Of a stretch of DNA of 64,000 bases, positions 1-8,002 are shown piece by piece; positions within the stretch are counted from its first letter, which is position 1, and each line of letters opens with the position of its first letter. Location: contig NZ_PPHG01000072.1 in the NCBI RefSeq assembly GCF_002904295.1, positions 248,001 to 312,000 of the forward strand, read 5' to 3'. The position numbers and the translations under genes are program-made. Source of the stretch: Amycolatopsis sp. CA-128772. GTDB taxonomy: Bacteria > Actinomycetota > Actinomycetes > Mycobacteriales > Pseudonocardiaceae. A model generated the notes under the pieces. The model had not been told where the DNA came from. It did not search any database and saw only the letters and a program-made list of their open reading frames with translations.

Positions 1-1601
1 GACGAGCTCCCCGAGAACGTCAGGTACAGATCGTGCACCCCCGTGGCCGCCCCCACGATGTTGGCCGGGATCGTCTGCCACTGCTGCCAGCCGCCGTTGC
101 CGGCGAAGTCGATTTCCGCGATCACCGGGCCCGACACGCCGTCCAGCCGGGCCTTGATCGCGCCGCTGACCCCCGCCGCCGCGCCCGAAGCCAGGCGGGC
201 GACGAACTGGTTCGGCGAGCTCGAGCCGAAGTCCACGCGGGCGTACTTCAGCCAGTCGCCGTTGGCTATCCAGCCCACGTCGACGCCGCCGCCCGTGTCG
301 GTGCACGTCTCGTTCTGCGTGCCGCTCTGGGCGTTGTACGCCTCCGCCTGGATCGTCGAGTACGCGCTCGTGCCGCCGGAGCCCGGCGGGGTCGTGCCGC
401 CGCCCGCGCCCGGGCCCAGTGCGACCGTCCAGGACGTCGGGGCCGGGTCCTGGAGGTGGCCGTCGACCGGCTGGGCGCCCGTCGGGCCCACGTCGTCGTA
501 CGGGAACGCGTAGCCGATCGACGCGTACTGGTGCACCAGGCGCGCGTAGTGGTTGGTGGTCGCCTCGCGGTAGTACTGCGAAGGCGCTACGCCGTCGGGC
601 TGGTTGTTGCCGCCCGCGACCAGCAGGCTGCTGCGGTTCAGCGCCGCGGCCAGGCGGGCCGCGACCGCGCCCCGGGCGTCGCTGCCGGAGTTGTACAGCG
701 GCCCGCTCGCGCAGCCGAAGATGTCCGCCGCGCTCGGTTTGGTGAACGGCACCCCGTTGGTGTTCAGGCCGCCGAACACGATCGCGTCGCCGCTGACCGT
801 GCCCGTGTAGGAGCCGATGCCGCCCTGCCCGTTGATCGTCAGCGGCGTCGAGCGGTAGTGGTCCCAGACGGCGTTGAGGTAGTTCGTCCAGTAGCCGCCG
901 AAGTCGACGGGGGAGTGGCCGGGCGCGAGTACCCGCACCACCTGGCCGCCGGCGTCGGTGACGACCAGCCGGTCCCACGGTGCGCCGTCGGTGGTGTGCT
1001 GCGCGCGCAGCCCGTCCGCGATGCTGCCCAGGGCGCCGTTCGGCAGCGGGCTGACCGACTGCGCGTCCGCCGCGCCGGTGGTGGCCATCGACACCGGCAG
1101 GGCCACCATGTCGACGTAGCTGATGTTGGCGTAGAGGTTCGCGCTGTTGTAGGTGAACTCGCAGAACGTCCAGTTCGTCTGCCAGTTCGGGTCCGAGCTG
1201 GTGAAGCCGGGCTGGACCAGGCCGGGCCCGGGGTTGACGAAGAACTGGATCTTCTTGTCCACCGAGAACCACACCCGGCCGCCGATGAGGTAGTCGGTCA
1301 GGGTCACGGTGAGCTGCGCGCCCGAGCCGCCGAGCGGGATGGCGTAGTCGGGAACCGGCGTCACCGGCGACGACGGGTTGGGCAGCGCCTGGAACCGGCC
1401 GTCGGCGGTGACGAACCCGGGGCGCCCGGCGGTGTCCGAGCCGCTGATGTAGGCGTAGACGGTGCCGCTGCCGGAGTTGTTCTTCAGGGTCAGCGGCAGG
1501 GCGGCGGCCGCCCGGGCGCCCGGCGCGGTGAGGGCCGACCACAGCGGTGTCCCGGCGACGGCCGCCAGGCCCGCGGTGACGAAGGTACGCCTCGACAGCA
1601 T
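1..1601 (-). CDS. Secreted GH64 beta-1,3-glucanase with CBM6, 3' end outside the window
   Basis: The gene runs off the left edge; 533 codons are visible. The start is an ATG preceded by GGAGGTGCC. The N-terminus MLSRRTFVTAGLAAVAG is a twin-arginine signal. Residues of about 35-385 match the thaumatin-like GH64 fold: an LKNNSGSGTVYAYISG opening, the WFSVDKKIQFFVNPGPGLV strand pair, then FCEFTYNSANLYANISYVD. GH64 enzymes cut beta-1,3-glucan (laminarin, curdlan, fungal wall) and release oligosaccharides. A Gly/Thr/Pro linker leads to a CBM6-type module that begins IQAEAYNAQSGTQTE and contains GWIANGDWLKY, which would hold the enzyme on its polymer. It is separated from the upstream carbohydrate operon by about 165 bp holding a hairpin, so it is probably transcribed on its own. 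Family call is from sequence pattern and quite sure; the exact glucan is not known. Confidence 0.9.
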   Translation of the reverse strand, partial: MLSRRTFVTAGLAAVAGTPLWSALTAPGARAAAALPLTLKNNSGSGTVYAYISGSDTAGRPGFVTADGRFQALPNPSSPVTPVPDYAIPLGGSGAQLTVTLTDYLIGGRVWFSVDKKIQFFVNPGPGLVQPGFTSSDPNWQTNWTFCEFTYNSANLYANISYVDMVALPVSMATTGAADAQSVSPLPNGALGSIADGLRAQHTTDGAPWDRLVVTDAGGQVVRVLAPGHSPVDFGGYWTNYLNAVWDHYRSTPLTINGQGGIGSYTGTVSGDAIVFGGLNTNGVPFTKPSAADIFGCASGPLYNSGSDARGAVAARLAAALNRSSLLVAGGNNQPDGVAPSQYYREATTNHYARLVHQYASIGYAFPYDDVGPTGAQPVDGHLQDPAPTSWTVALGPGAGGGTTPPGSGGTSAYSTIQAEAYNAQSGTQNETCTDTGGGVDVGWIANGDWLKYARVDFGSSSPNQFVARLASGAAAGVSGAIKARLDGVSGPVIAEIDFAGNGGWQQWQTIPANIVGAATGVHDLYLTFSGSS

Positions 1602-1722
1602 GGCACCTCCTGGGGAAAGGGCTTTCGTGTCCGGCGGACGGTAGGTACCGGTTCCGGCGGGGTCAACATCCGGCGGCCCGGGTCGGGGACTAACGGCCCT
1701 CGAAGCTGCCCTTTCGTTTCCT

Positions 1723-1744
1723 GGACCAGTGGGCCCGGTGGTCC
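1723..1744 (-). terminator. Hairpin after the DUF2264 gene
   Basis: A GGACCA/TGGTCC 6-bp stem with a 10-base GC-rich loop lies 22 bases past the DUF2264 stop codon. There is no clear T-tract, so it may slow rather than fully end transcription before the GH64 gene. Confidence 0.4.
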
Positions 1745-1766
1745 GCTCACTGTCCTTTGTGGATTA

Positions 1767-3731
1767 TCACGGGCTCGGTGCGGTGACTTCGGTGATCAGG
1801 CCGTCGGACCAGGTCAGGGTCACGCGGTCGCCCGCGGTGGTGAGGGACGGATCGGGATCCCCGGCACCGCCGCGGTCCAGGACGACCACGGCGGCGAGGA
1901 CGTCGCCGGGCGCGGGTGGACCGTCCGTGGTGAGGAAGGGGATCGCCGTCCGCTCGCCCAGGGGTGACGTGCCGGCTTCGACCGCCACGTCCGCCGTGGT
2001 GAAGCCGCGCAGGTTCCGCAGCACGGACCGCAGCTGGGCGGTTTCCGCGGTGGCGGACCCGCCGGTCCGGGTCACGACCGGCCGGGCGGCCGCGACCGGC
2101 CACCCGCTCAACCGCAGTGACCGGACCCGGGCGTCGGCGGCGCCGAGCCGCACCAGCCGGATCTCGACCCCCTGGCGCACCACGGAAACCACGGTCAGCA
2201 CCGGTCCCGGTACCACCGGGCCGCTGCGGCCCGAGCCGTGGTCGGGGGCGTCGTCGCCGGTGGTGTCGACCCACCGGACGCGGCCCCGGGACGCCGCCGC
2301 CAGCACGCCGCCCGGCAGTTCGACCGCGTAGCACGTCGAGAAGCCCGCCCGGTGGCTCGCGCGGCCGTCCGCGTCGAGGACGACGACCGTGTTGTCGGGG
2401 ACGGAACCGAGCGGCGGGACCGTGGCCGTGGAGTAGCCGAGCCGCGCGTAGAGCGGTGCGTCGGAGCGCTGGTCGCCGGGGCGGGCGTGGTCCGTGCCGT
2501 GGTTGACGACCAGGGCGATGCCGTCGCGCCGCCGTCCCGAAACCAGCCAGCCGGGCGCGGCGACCACGCGGGCGACGTCGCCGGTTTCGATCGGCAGCGG
2601 CTCTTCGACGTCCGTCCACACGGGATGGTGGGCGGGCAGGGCGAGCCCGAGCAGGCCCTTGGCCGCCCAGTACGGCGAGCCGGGCCCGGAGTACGCCTGG
2701 CGCAGCGCGGGCCAGGCGTGGTGCCAGCCCAGCGACAGGAGCCCGGCCGGTTCGAACGCGCCCCGGCCGGCGAAGTGCCGGACCATCCCGCCGGCCACCC
2801 GCCGGGTCAGGCCCGGGGCCAGCCGGGACGTCCCGGTGAGCGCCCCGACCCAGAACGGCGCGGCGGCGGCGAAGCGGTAGACCAGGCTGCGGCCCTGCAT
2901 GAGCGGCGAGCCGTCGGCGCCGACCAGCCGCACGGCGTCGTCGAGGTAGTCCCGGAGGTCCGCGGCCCACCGGTGGCGCAGCTCGCCGGGGCACAGGCTG
3001 CCGGTGACGTCGAACAGGTGCGTCCACAGCAGCGGGTACAGGTGCAGGGCCCAGCCCGTGTAGTGGTCGTAGGCGCGCTCGTCGCCGTCGCTGAGCCAGC
3101 CGCCGGGCCGGCGCAGCGAGGCGTGCACGGCGAGGTCCTCCTCGACGTCCGCGGCCGACCACGGGCCGCCGGCCTCGCGCAGGAACGACTCGACGACGAT
3201 CCGGAACCACACCCAGTTGATCGGCGGGTAGGGCTGCCCGACGACGGTCGCCAGCCAGGCGACGACCCGCTCCCGCACCGGGTCGTCGAGCCGGTCCCAC
3301 AGCCACGGCCGGGTCAGCTGCAGCACCAGCGCGATCGACGCGGCCTCCACTTTGGACTGCCCGAGCTCGTCGGGCCGCGGCCACGCCTCGGGCGACGCCG
3401 GATCGGTGCCGGCGGCCAGCCCGCGCGCGTAGTGTTCGAGGTGTCCGCCCGGATCGGCGCCACCTTCCCCGGCGATCCGGAAGCCGGCGATGAGGAAGGT
3501 CCGGGCGAACCCCTCCAGGCCGTCGGAGAAGCGGCCGTTGCGGCTGGCCGGGCCGGGCAGCTCGATCCGGGCGCCGCCGGGCGACCGGTAAGGGGCCACG
3601 GCGGCGAGCATCCGGTCGGCGAGGGCGGTCCAGTGCCCGCGCGTCCAGCCGGTGTAGGGCGACAGGCGCCGATCTTCCGGGGCGGTCATGGCCCTGCGGT
3701 ACGGCGAAATACCGGACGTTTCGGCGGTCAT
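1767..3731 (-). CDS. DUF2264 family protein of a carbohydrate locus
   Basis: A 654-residue protein without signal peptide. The N-terminal half, from about residue 20 (SPYTGWTRGHWTALADRML), has the DUF2264 pattern: repeated helical segments with SRNGRFSDGLEGFART and PINWVWFRIVVESFLRE, like alpha/alpha-toroid carbohydrate enzymes. The second half is beta-rich. DUF2264 proteins are often found beside heparinase II/III-type genes and sugar ABC transporters; their reaction is not established. I chose the ATG that overlaps the stop of the upstream dehydrogenase (ATGA, 4 bases); an internal ATG 42 bases downstream would give a protein 14 residues shorter. It is the last gene of the five-gene minus-strand operon, so it probably handles the imported sugar in the cytoplasm. 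Confidence 0.85.
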   Translation of the reverse strand: MTAETSGISPYRRAMTAPEDRRLSPYTGWTRGHWTALADRMLAAVAPYRSPGGARIELPGPASRNGRFSDGLEGFARTFLIAGFRIAGEGGADPGGHLEHYARGLAAGTDPASPEAWPRPDELGQSKVEAASIALVLQLTRPWLWDRLDDPVRERVVAWLATVVGQPYPPINWVWFRIVVESFLREAGGPWSAADVEEDLAVHASLRRPGGWLSDGDERAYDHYTGWALHLYPLLWTHLFDVTGSLCPGELRHRWAADLRDYLDDAVRLVGADGSPLMQGRSLVYRFAAAAPFWVGALTGTSRLAPGLTRRVAGGMVRHFAGRGAFEPAGLLSLGWHHAWPALRQAYSGPGSPYWAAKGLLGLALPAHHPVWTDVEEPLPIETGDVARVVAAPGWLVSGRRRDGIALVVNHGTDHARPGDQRSDAPLYARLGYSTATVPPLGSVPDNTVVVLDADGRASHRAGFSTCYAVELPGGVLAAASRGRVRWVDTTGDDAPDHGSGRSGPVVPGPVLTVVSVVRQGVEIRLVRLGAADARVRSLRLSGWPVAAARPVVTRTGGSATAETAQLRSVLRNLRGFTTADVAVEAGTSPLGERTAIPFLTTDGPPAPGDVLAAVVVLDRGGAGDPDPSLTTAGDRVTLTWSDGLITEVTAPSP

Positions 3732-4741
3732 GCCTGCACCGCCAGGGAATGCCGCGTCACCGGCGCCCGCGGCGGCAGGCCGGCGGCGTACCGCTCGAGT
3801 TCCCCGAGCGCCTCGGCCGTCATCCGCCGGGTCTCCGTGCCCAGCGAACCCGCCACGTGCGGGGTCAGCACCACGTTGGGCAGGTCGTACAGCGGCGACG
3901 CGGCCGGCAGCGGTTCGGGCTCGGTCACGTCCAGCACGGCGTGCAGACCCCCTTCCCCGCAAGCGGCTTCGAGCGCCGCCGTGTCCACCAGCGCCCCGCG
4001 GGCGGTGTTGATCAGGACCGCGCCCGGTGGCAGTGCGGCCAGCTCCGCCGCGCCGATCATGTGCCGGGTCTCCGGCAGCGAAGGTGCGTGCAGGCTCAGC
4101 ACGTCCGCCTGGGGCAGCGCCTCGGCCAGGCCGGCCGGCTCGGCGCCCGCCGCGCGGATCTCCGCCGGATCCGCCACTGGGTCGACGACCAGCACCCGGG
4201 CCAGCTCCAGCAGCCGCAGCAGGGCGGCGACCCGACGGCCGACCCGGGAAAAGCCCACCAGCACCACCGTGCGGTCGCGGCCGGACAGCTCGCCGCGGCG
4301 GTCGCGGTAGCGCCAGTCCTCCCGGAACGCCCGGGCGTCGGCCGCCAGGAACGGCACCTTTTTGAACGCCCACAGGATCGCGCCCAGGGTGTACTGGGCG
4401 ACCGGTTCGGCGTTGGCGCCGGCCGCGGTGGTGACCAGCAAGCCGCGGTCGAACACCGCCGGGCCGACGTGGTCGCGGACGCTGCCGGCCGCGTGCAGCA
4501 CCGCGCGCAGGTTCGGGGCGGCCCGCAGCACCTCCTTGCCCAGCGGGGGACAGCCCCACGACGTGAGCAGCACCTCCACCTCCGCCAGCCGCGCCCGCAC
4601 CGGCGCCGAAGCGAGCTCGTCGGTCCACAGTGGATCGCCGAGCCGGGCGGTGGCCCGCAGCCGCGCCAGTTCCGCGTCGCCGAACTGCAGCCGCATCGTG
4701 TCCTTCCCCAGCACCAGCAGCGTCTCCGGGCGCCGCGTCAT
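3728..4741 (-). CDS. D-2-hydroxyacid dehydrogenase (NAD-dependent)
   Basis: A 337-residue cytoplasmic member of the D-isomer 2-hydroxyacid dehydrogenase family. The C-terminal Rossmann domain has VVLVGFSRVGRRVAALL, where the usual GxGxxG loop is GFSRVG. Catalytic residues are visible: Arg in NTARGALVD, Glu in DVTEPEPLP and His in LTPHVAGS. The enzyme should interconvert a 2-keto acid and a D-2-hydroxy acid; the sugar-locus context suggests a sugar acid, which is inference. The start overlaps the permease stop by 4 bases (ATGA), and its own stop overlaps the DUF2264 start the same way, so the three genes are translationally coupled. Confidence 0.88.
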   Translation of the reverse strand: MTRRPETLLVLGKDTMRLQFGDAELARLRATARLGDPLWTDELASAPVRARLAEVEVLLTSWGCPPLGKEVLRAAPNLRAVLHAAGSVRDHVGPAVFDRGLLVTTAAGANAEPVAQYTLGAILWAFKKVPFLAADARAFREDWRYRDRRGELSGRDRTVVLVGFSRVGRRVAALLRLLELARVLVVDPVADPAEIRAAGAEPAGLAEALPQADVLSLHAPSLPETRHMIGAAELAALPPGAVLINTARGALVDTAALEAACGEGGLHAVLDVTEPEPLPAASPLYDLPNVVLTPHVAGSLGTETRRMTAEALGELERYAAGLPPRAPVTRHSLAVQA

Positions 4742-5652
4742 TGGACGCTGCCCGCCGCCAGCCCGGACCGCCATTGCCGGTGCAGCAGCACGAACGCGAC
4801 CACCAGCGGCAGTACCGCCAGCAGCGAGCCGGTGATGACGAGCGGATTGTACTGCGGAAACTGCGTCACCCGGGTGCTCCACTGGTACAGGCCGAGGCTC
4901 ATCGGGAACAGCTGCGGGTCGGTCAGCATCACCAGCGGCAGGAAGAAGTTGTTCCAGATCCCCACGAACTGGAACAGGAAGATGGTGACCAGGCCCGGGC
5001 GCATCATCGGCAAGGCGATGGTGAAGAACGTCCGCAGCTCGCCGGCGCCGTCGGTGCGCGCGGCTTCGAGGACCTCGCCGGGCACCGCGGCTTCGGCGTA
5101 GACCCGGGCGAGGTAGACGCCGAAGGGGTTGGTGAGCAGCGGGATGAACACCGCCCAGAACGTCCCGACCACGTGCAGCTGCGACGCCAGCAGGTACAGC
5201 GGCAGGGCCAGCGCGGTGGTCGGCACCAGGACACCGGCCAGGGTCACCGCGAACAGCGCGCGCCGGCCCGGGAAGTCGAGCTTCGCGATCGCGTACCCGC
5301 AGCCCGCGCAGATCAGCGAGCCGAGCACCGCGCCGAGCCCGGCGTAGAGCAGCGAATTGCGGATCCAGGCCAGGAAAACGCCGTTCTCCTGGGTGAACAG
5401 GGCGCCGAGGTTGGTGCCGAGGTTCCACTGCCCGAGCTCGAACGCGCCGGTGGTGGAGAAGTCGCCGACGGACTTGGTGGCCGAGGTGACCAGCCAGACC
5501 AGCGGCAGGACCGCGTAGAGCGCGGCCAGCACCAGCACGACGTGCACGACCGTGCGTGACGTCCACCGCGAATCTGCTTTCCGGGGGTTCCGGGTGGCGG
5601 AGCCCCCGGCCCGAGGCGAAGCCTCGGATGTCGCTGCGGGGGACAGGGTCAC
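4738..5652 (-). CDS. Sugar ABC transporter permease (MalG type)
   Basis: A 304-residue inner-membrane protein with about six hydrophobic segments. The cytoplasmic EAA loop, which docks the ATPase, reads LEAARTDGAGELRTFF followed by LPMMRPGL. It pairs with the preceding permease gene to form the channel of a CUT1-type importer. The start is GTG, overlapping the stop of the partner gene by 4 bases (GTGA). No ATPase gene is present in the locus, as is usual in actinomycetes, where a shared MsiK-type ATPase serves several sugar importers. Confidence 0.9.
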   Translation of the reverse strand: MTLSPAATSEASPRAGGSATRNPRKADSRWTSRTVVHVVLVLAALYAVLPLVWLVTSATKSVGDFSTTGAFELGQWNLGTNLGALFTQENGVFLAWIRNSLLYAGLGAVLGSLICAGCGYAIAKLDFPGRRALFAVTLAGVLVPTTALALPLYLLASQLHVVGTFWAVFIPLLTNPFGVYLARVYAEAAVPGEVLEAARTDGAGELRTFFTIALPMMRPGLVTIFLFQFVGIWNNFFLPLVMLTDPQLFPMSLGLYQWSTRVTQFPQYNPLVITGSLLAVLPLVVAFVLLHRQWRSGLAAGSVQ

Positions 5653-6581
5653 CGGGACCTCCGGGCGGACAGGCGCATGACCAGCGCCGAGAGCAGGGCG
5701 GACACCAGGGCCAGCAGCACGGACGCGGCGGTGGCGCGGCCGTAGTCGCCGGCGATGAAGGCGGCTTCGTACACGTAAAGACCGGGGGACCAGGTGCTCG
5801 TCACCGAGCCGGTGAACCCGCGCAGGACCAGGGGTTCGGTGAACAGCTGCAGGGAGCCGATGACGGTGAACACGAGGGCGACGAACATCGTCGGCCGGAT
5901 CATCGGGACCTTGACCGACCACGCCGTCCGGACGCCCCCGGCGCCGTCGGCGCGCGCGGCCTCCAGCACGTCCCGCGGTACGGCCTGCAGCGCGGTGTAG
6001 AAGATGATCATGTTGTAGCCGACCCACTGCCAGGTCGCGATGTTCACGATCGAGGGCAGGATGCCGGTCTTGCCCAGCGGGTCGAACGGCAGCAGCGCGG
6101 TGAGCCCCGAGTTCGGGCTGTAGAGGTAGGCCCAGACGAGCCCGGTGATCACGGTCGGCACCGCGTAGGGCAGGAAGACGGCCAGGGACCACACGCGCTT
6201 GAGCCGCACGACCGCGGAGTCGACCAGCAGGGCCAGCACGAGGGCGAGCCCGAGCATGACCGGGATGTGGACCAGGACGAACAGGGCCACGTTCCCGAGG
6301 CTGGCGTGGAACGCGCGGTCGGTGAGCACGTCGGCGTAGTTGCCGAGCGCGACGAACGCCTGCCGCGGACCGGAGAAACCCAGGCCGGACAGGCGATCGG
6401 TGAACAGGCTCAGGTAGAGCGCGTACCCGATCGGGACGAGCACGGTGGCGGTCAGCAGGACCGCGAACGGCGCCGCGAGCACGAGGCCGGCGCGCCCGCG
6501 GCCGCGGCGGCCCCGCGCCGCGACGCTCGAACGTTCCGGCGCCGGCACGTCCGTGGCGCGCTCGGGGGTGAGGACGGTCAT
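5649..6581 (-). CDS. Sugar ABC transporter permease (MalF type)
   Basis: A 310-residue membrane protein with a basic, Arg/Gly-rich N-terminus and six predicted membrane segments. The EAA loop is LEAARADGAGGVRTAW with VPMIRPTM. It is the first permease of the CUT1 importer. Its ATG shares one base with the TGA of the binding-protein gene (TGATG), so binding protein, both permeases and the two enzymes form one coupled unit. Confidence 0.9.
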   Translation of the reverse strand: MTVLTPERATDVPAPERSSVAARGRRGRGRAGLVLAAPFAVLLTATVLVPIGYALYLSLFTDRLSGLGFSGPRQAFVALGNYADVLTDRAFHASLGNVALFVLVHIPVMLGLALVLALLVDSAVVRLKRVWSLAVFLPYAVPTVITGLVWAYLYSPNSGLTALLPFDPLGKTGILPSIVNIATWQWVGYNMIIFYTALQAVPRDVLEAARADGAGGVRTAWSVKVPMIRPTMFVALVFTVIGSLQLFTEPLVLRGFTGSVTSTWSPGLYVYEAAFIAGDYGRATAASVLLALVSALLSALVMRLSARRSR

Positions 6582-7897
6582 CAGGCCTTCCCTTCCAGCA
6601 CGGTCAATCCCCGCTCCCGCAGCTCGGCGACGGCGTCGGCCTGCGTCTGCCGGACGGCGGTGGCCAGGGTCGTGCCGCCGGTCTTCACCCCGCCCAGGTG
6701 GTCGACGACGGTGGAGAACATCCGCAGGGCGTTGGGGCCCCACGTCCAGTCCGGGACGCGCCGGGCGGCCTCGTCGAGCACGTCGTACACCGGGGCGCCG
6801 AGGAAGTAGCCGCCCTTGTAGGCGTTCCGGGCGACGTTCCGGCTCGGCAGGTAGGCCGGGAACGGCGTCGTGAACGTCGTGCCGATCTTCGCGACGGCCG
6901 GGTCGGTGCTCAGCCAGCGCAGGAACTTCACGGCCGCCTCGGGCACCTTGCTTTCGGCGGACACCGCGAACGCGCTGCCGCCCTGCGCGCCGGTGGCGAG
7001 CACGCCGTCCCAGGTCGGCATGGTGGTGACCGCCCAGCGGCCCTTGTCCTGCGGGATGGACTTCACCAGCGAACCGACGCTCCAGGACGCGCCGAGCAGG
7101 CCCCACAGCCGGCCGGTGTGCATCGCGCCGATCCAGTCCTGGTCGCCGGTCGGGGCCGTGGCGACCAGGCCGTCGCCGATCATGCCCTGCCAGTAGTCCG
7201 CGGTGCGCAGGGTGCCCGCGCCGTCGATGTCCACCCGCCAGGCGCCGCCGTCGACCCGCCACCACGGATCGCCCGCCTGCCAGCACATCCCGGCGAAGAA
7301 CGAGCCGTCGTTGAGCGGGAACGTCGTCACGCGCGCGGCCGGGTCGGCCTTCTTGACGGCCTGCGCGGCGGTGCGGAACTCGTCCCACGTGCGCGGCACC
7401 GCGATCCCGTGCCGGTCGAACAGGTCCTTGCGGTAGTACAGCACCATCGGCGCGAGGTCCATCGGCACCGCCCAGGTGCGCCCGCCCGGCCGCACGCCCT
7501 CCCAGGCGGCGGGGGAGTAGCCGCGTTCGAGGTCGGCCAGGTCCGCGGTGAGGTCGCGCAGGCCGCCCGTGGTCAGCAGTTGCGGCAGGCCCTGGTACTC
7601 GGTGTGCAGGATGTCCGGGGCGTTGTGCGCGCGCAGGGCGTTGGTCTGCTGGGCGTAGCCGCCCTTCAGCCCGGACGCGATCACGTTGAGCTCCACCGCG
7701 ATGTCCGGGTGCGCCGCGGTGAACCCGGCGACGTACTTGTCCATGCCGGTGAGCCAGGACCAGACGCGCACGCGGGTGGCGCCGGACGCCGTGGTCGTCG
7801 AGGACGTGCAGCCGCCGGCGAGGCCGGCGGCCGCGAGCCCGGTGGTGGCGGACAGGAAGGTCCGGCGGGTCAAGCCGGCCGATCGCCGAAGCGTCAT
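6581..7897 (-). CDS. Sugar ABC transporter substrate-binding lipoprotein
   Basis: A 438-residue extracellular solute-binding protein of the family 1 sugar-binding type. The N-terminus carries a twin-arginine motif (TRRTFLSATTG) and a cysteine at about residue 30 in AGLAGGC, so it is probably exported folded and lipid-anchored. The body has the usual features, such as MDKYVAGFTAAHPDIAVELN near the start and APDILHTEYQGL. GGAGGAGC lies just ahead of the ATG. It is the first gene of the minus-strand arm and diverges from the heparinase-like gene across a 105-bp shared promoter region. The ligand cannot be read from sequence; an oligosaccharide, perhaps uronate-containing, is suggested by the neighbours. 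Confidence 0.9.
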   Translation of the reverse strand: MTLRRSAGLTRRTFLSATTGLAAAGLAGGCTSSTTTASGATRVRVWSWLTGMDKYVAGFTAAHPDIAVELNVIASGLKGGYAQQTNALRAHNAPDILHTEYQGLPQLLTTGGLRDLTADLADLERGYSPAAWEGVRPGGRTWAVPMDLAPMVLYYRKDLFDRHGIAVPRTWDEFRTAAQAVKKADPAARVTTFPLNDGSFFAGMCWQAGDPWWRVDGGAWRVDIDGAGTLRTADYWQGMIGDGLVATAPTGDQDWIGAMHTGRLWGLLGASWSVGSLVKSIPQDKGRWAVTTMPTWDGVLATGAQGGSAFAVSAESKVPEAAVKFLRWLSTDPAVAKIGTTFTTPFPAYLPSRNVARNAYKGGYFLGAPVYDVLDEAARRVPDWTWGPNALRMFSTVVDHLGGVKTGGTTLATAVRQTQADAVAELRERGLTVLEGKA

Positions 7898-7961
7898 TGC
7901 TCCTCCGTCGAAGTGATGGCTGTCACTGTCGGGGTGTGCCATAGTGCGAGTCAACATTTCA

Positions 7962-7991
7962 GCGCAAAAGCGATCAAAACCGATCAGAACC
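7962..7991. promoter_or_regulatory. Triple 10-bp direct repeat, likely operator of the carbohydrate locus
   Basis: Three head-to-tail 10-mers, GCGCAAAAGC, GATCAAAACC and GATCAGAACC, sit in the divergent promoter region, 11 bases ahead of the heparinase-like start. DeoR-type helix-turn-helix domains commonly bind short AT-rich direct repeats, and the regulator encoded two genes away has such a domain. It would control both arms. Binding is inferred. Confidence 0.55.
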
Positions 7992-8002
7992 GAAGGAACG
8001 CC

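Noticed and set aside
3732..4628. A 299-codon upstream extension of the DUF2264 frame
   Set aside because: It runs in another frame through the dehydrogenase gene, has no domain, and a coupled ATG exists at the gene junction.
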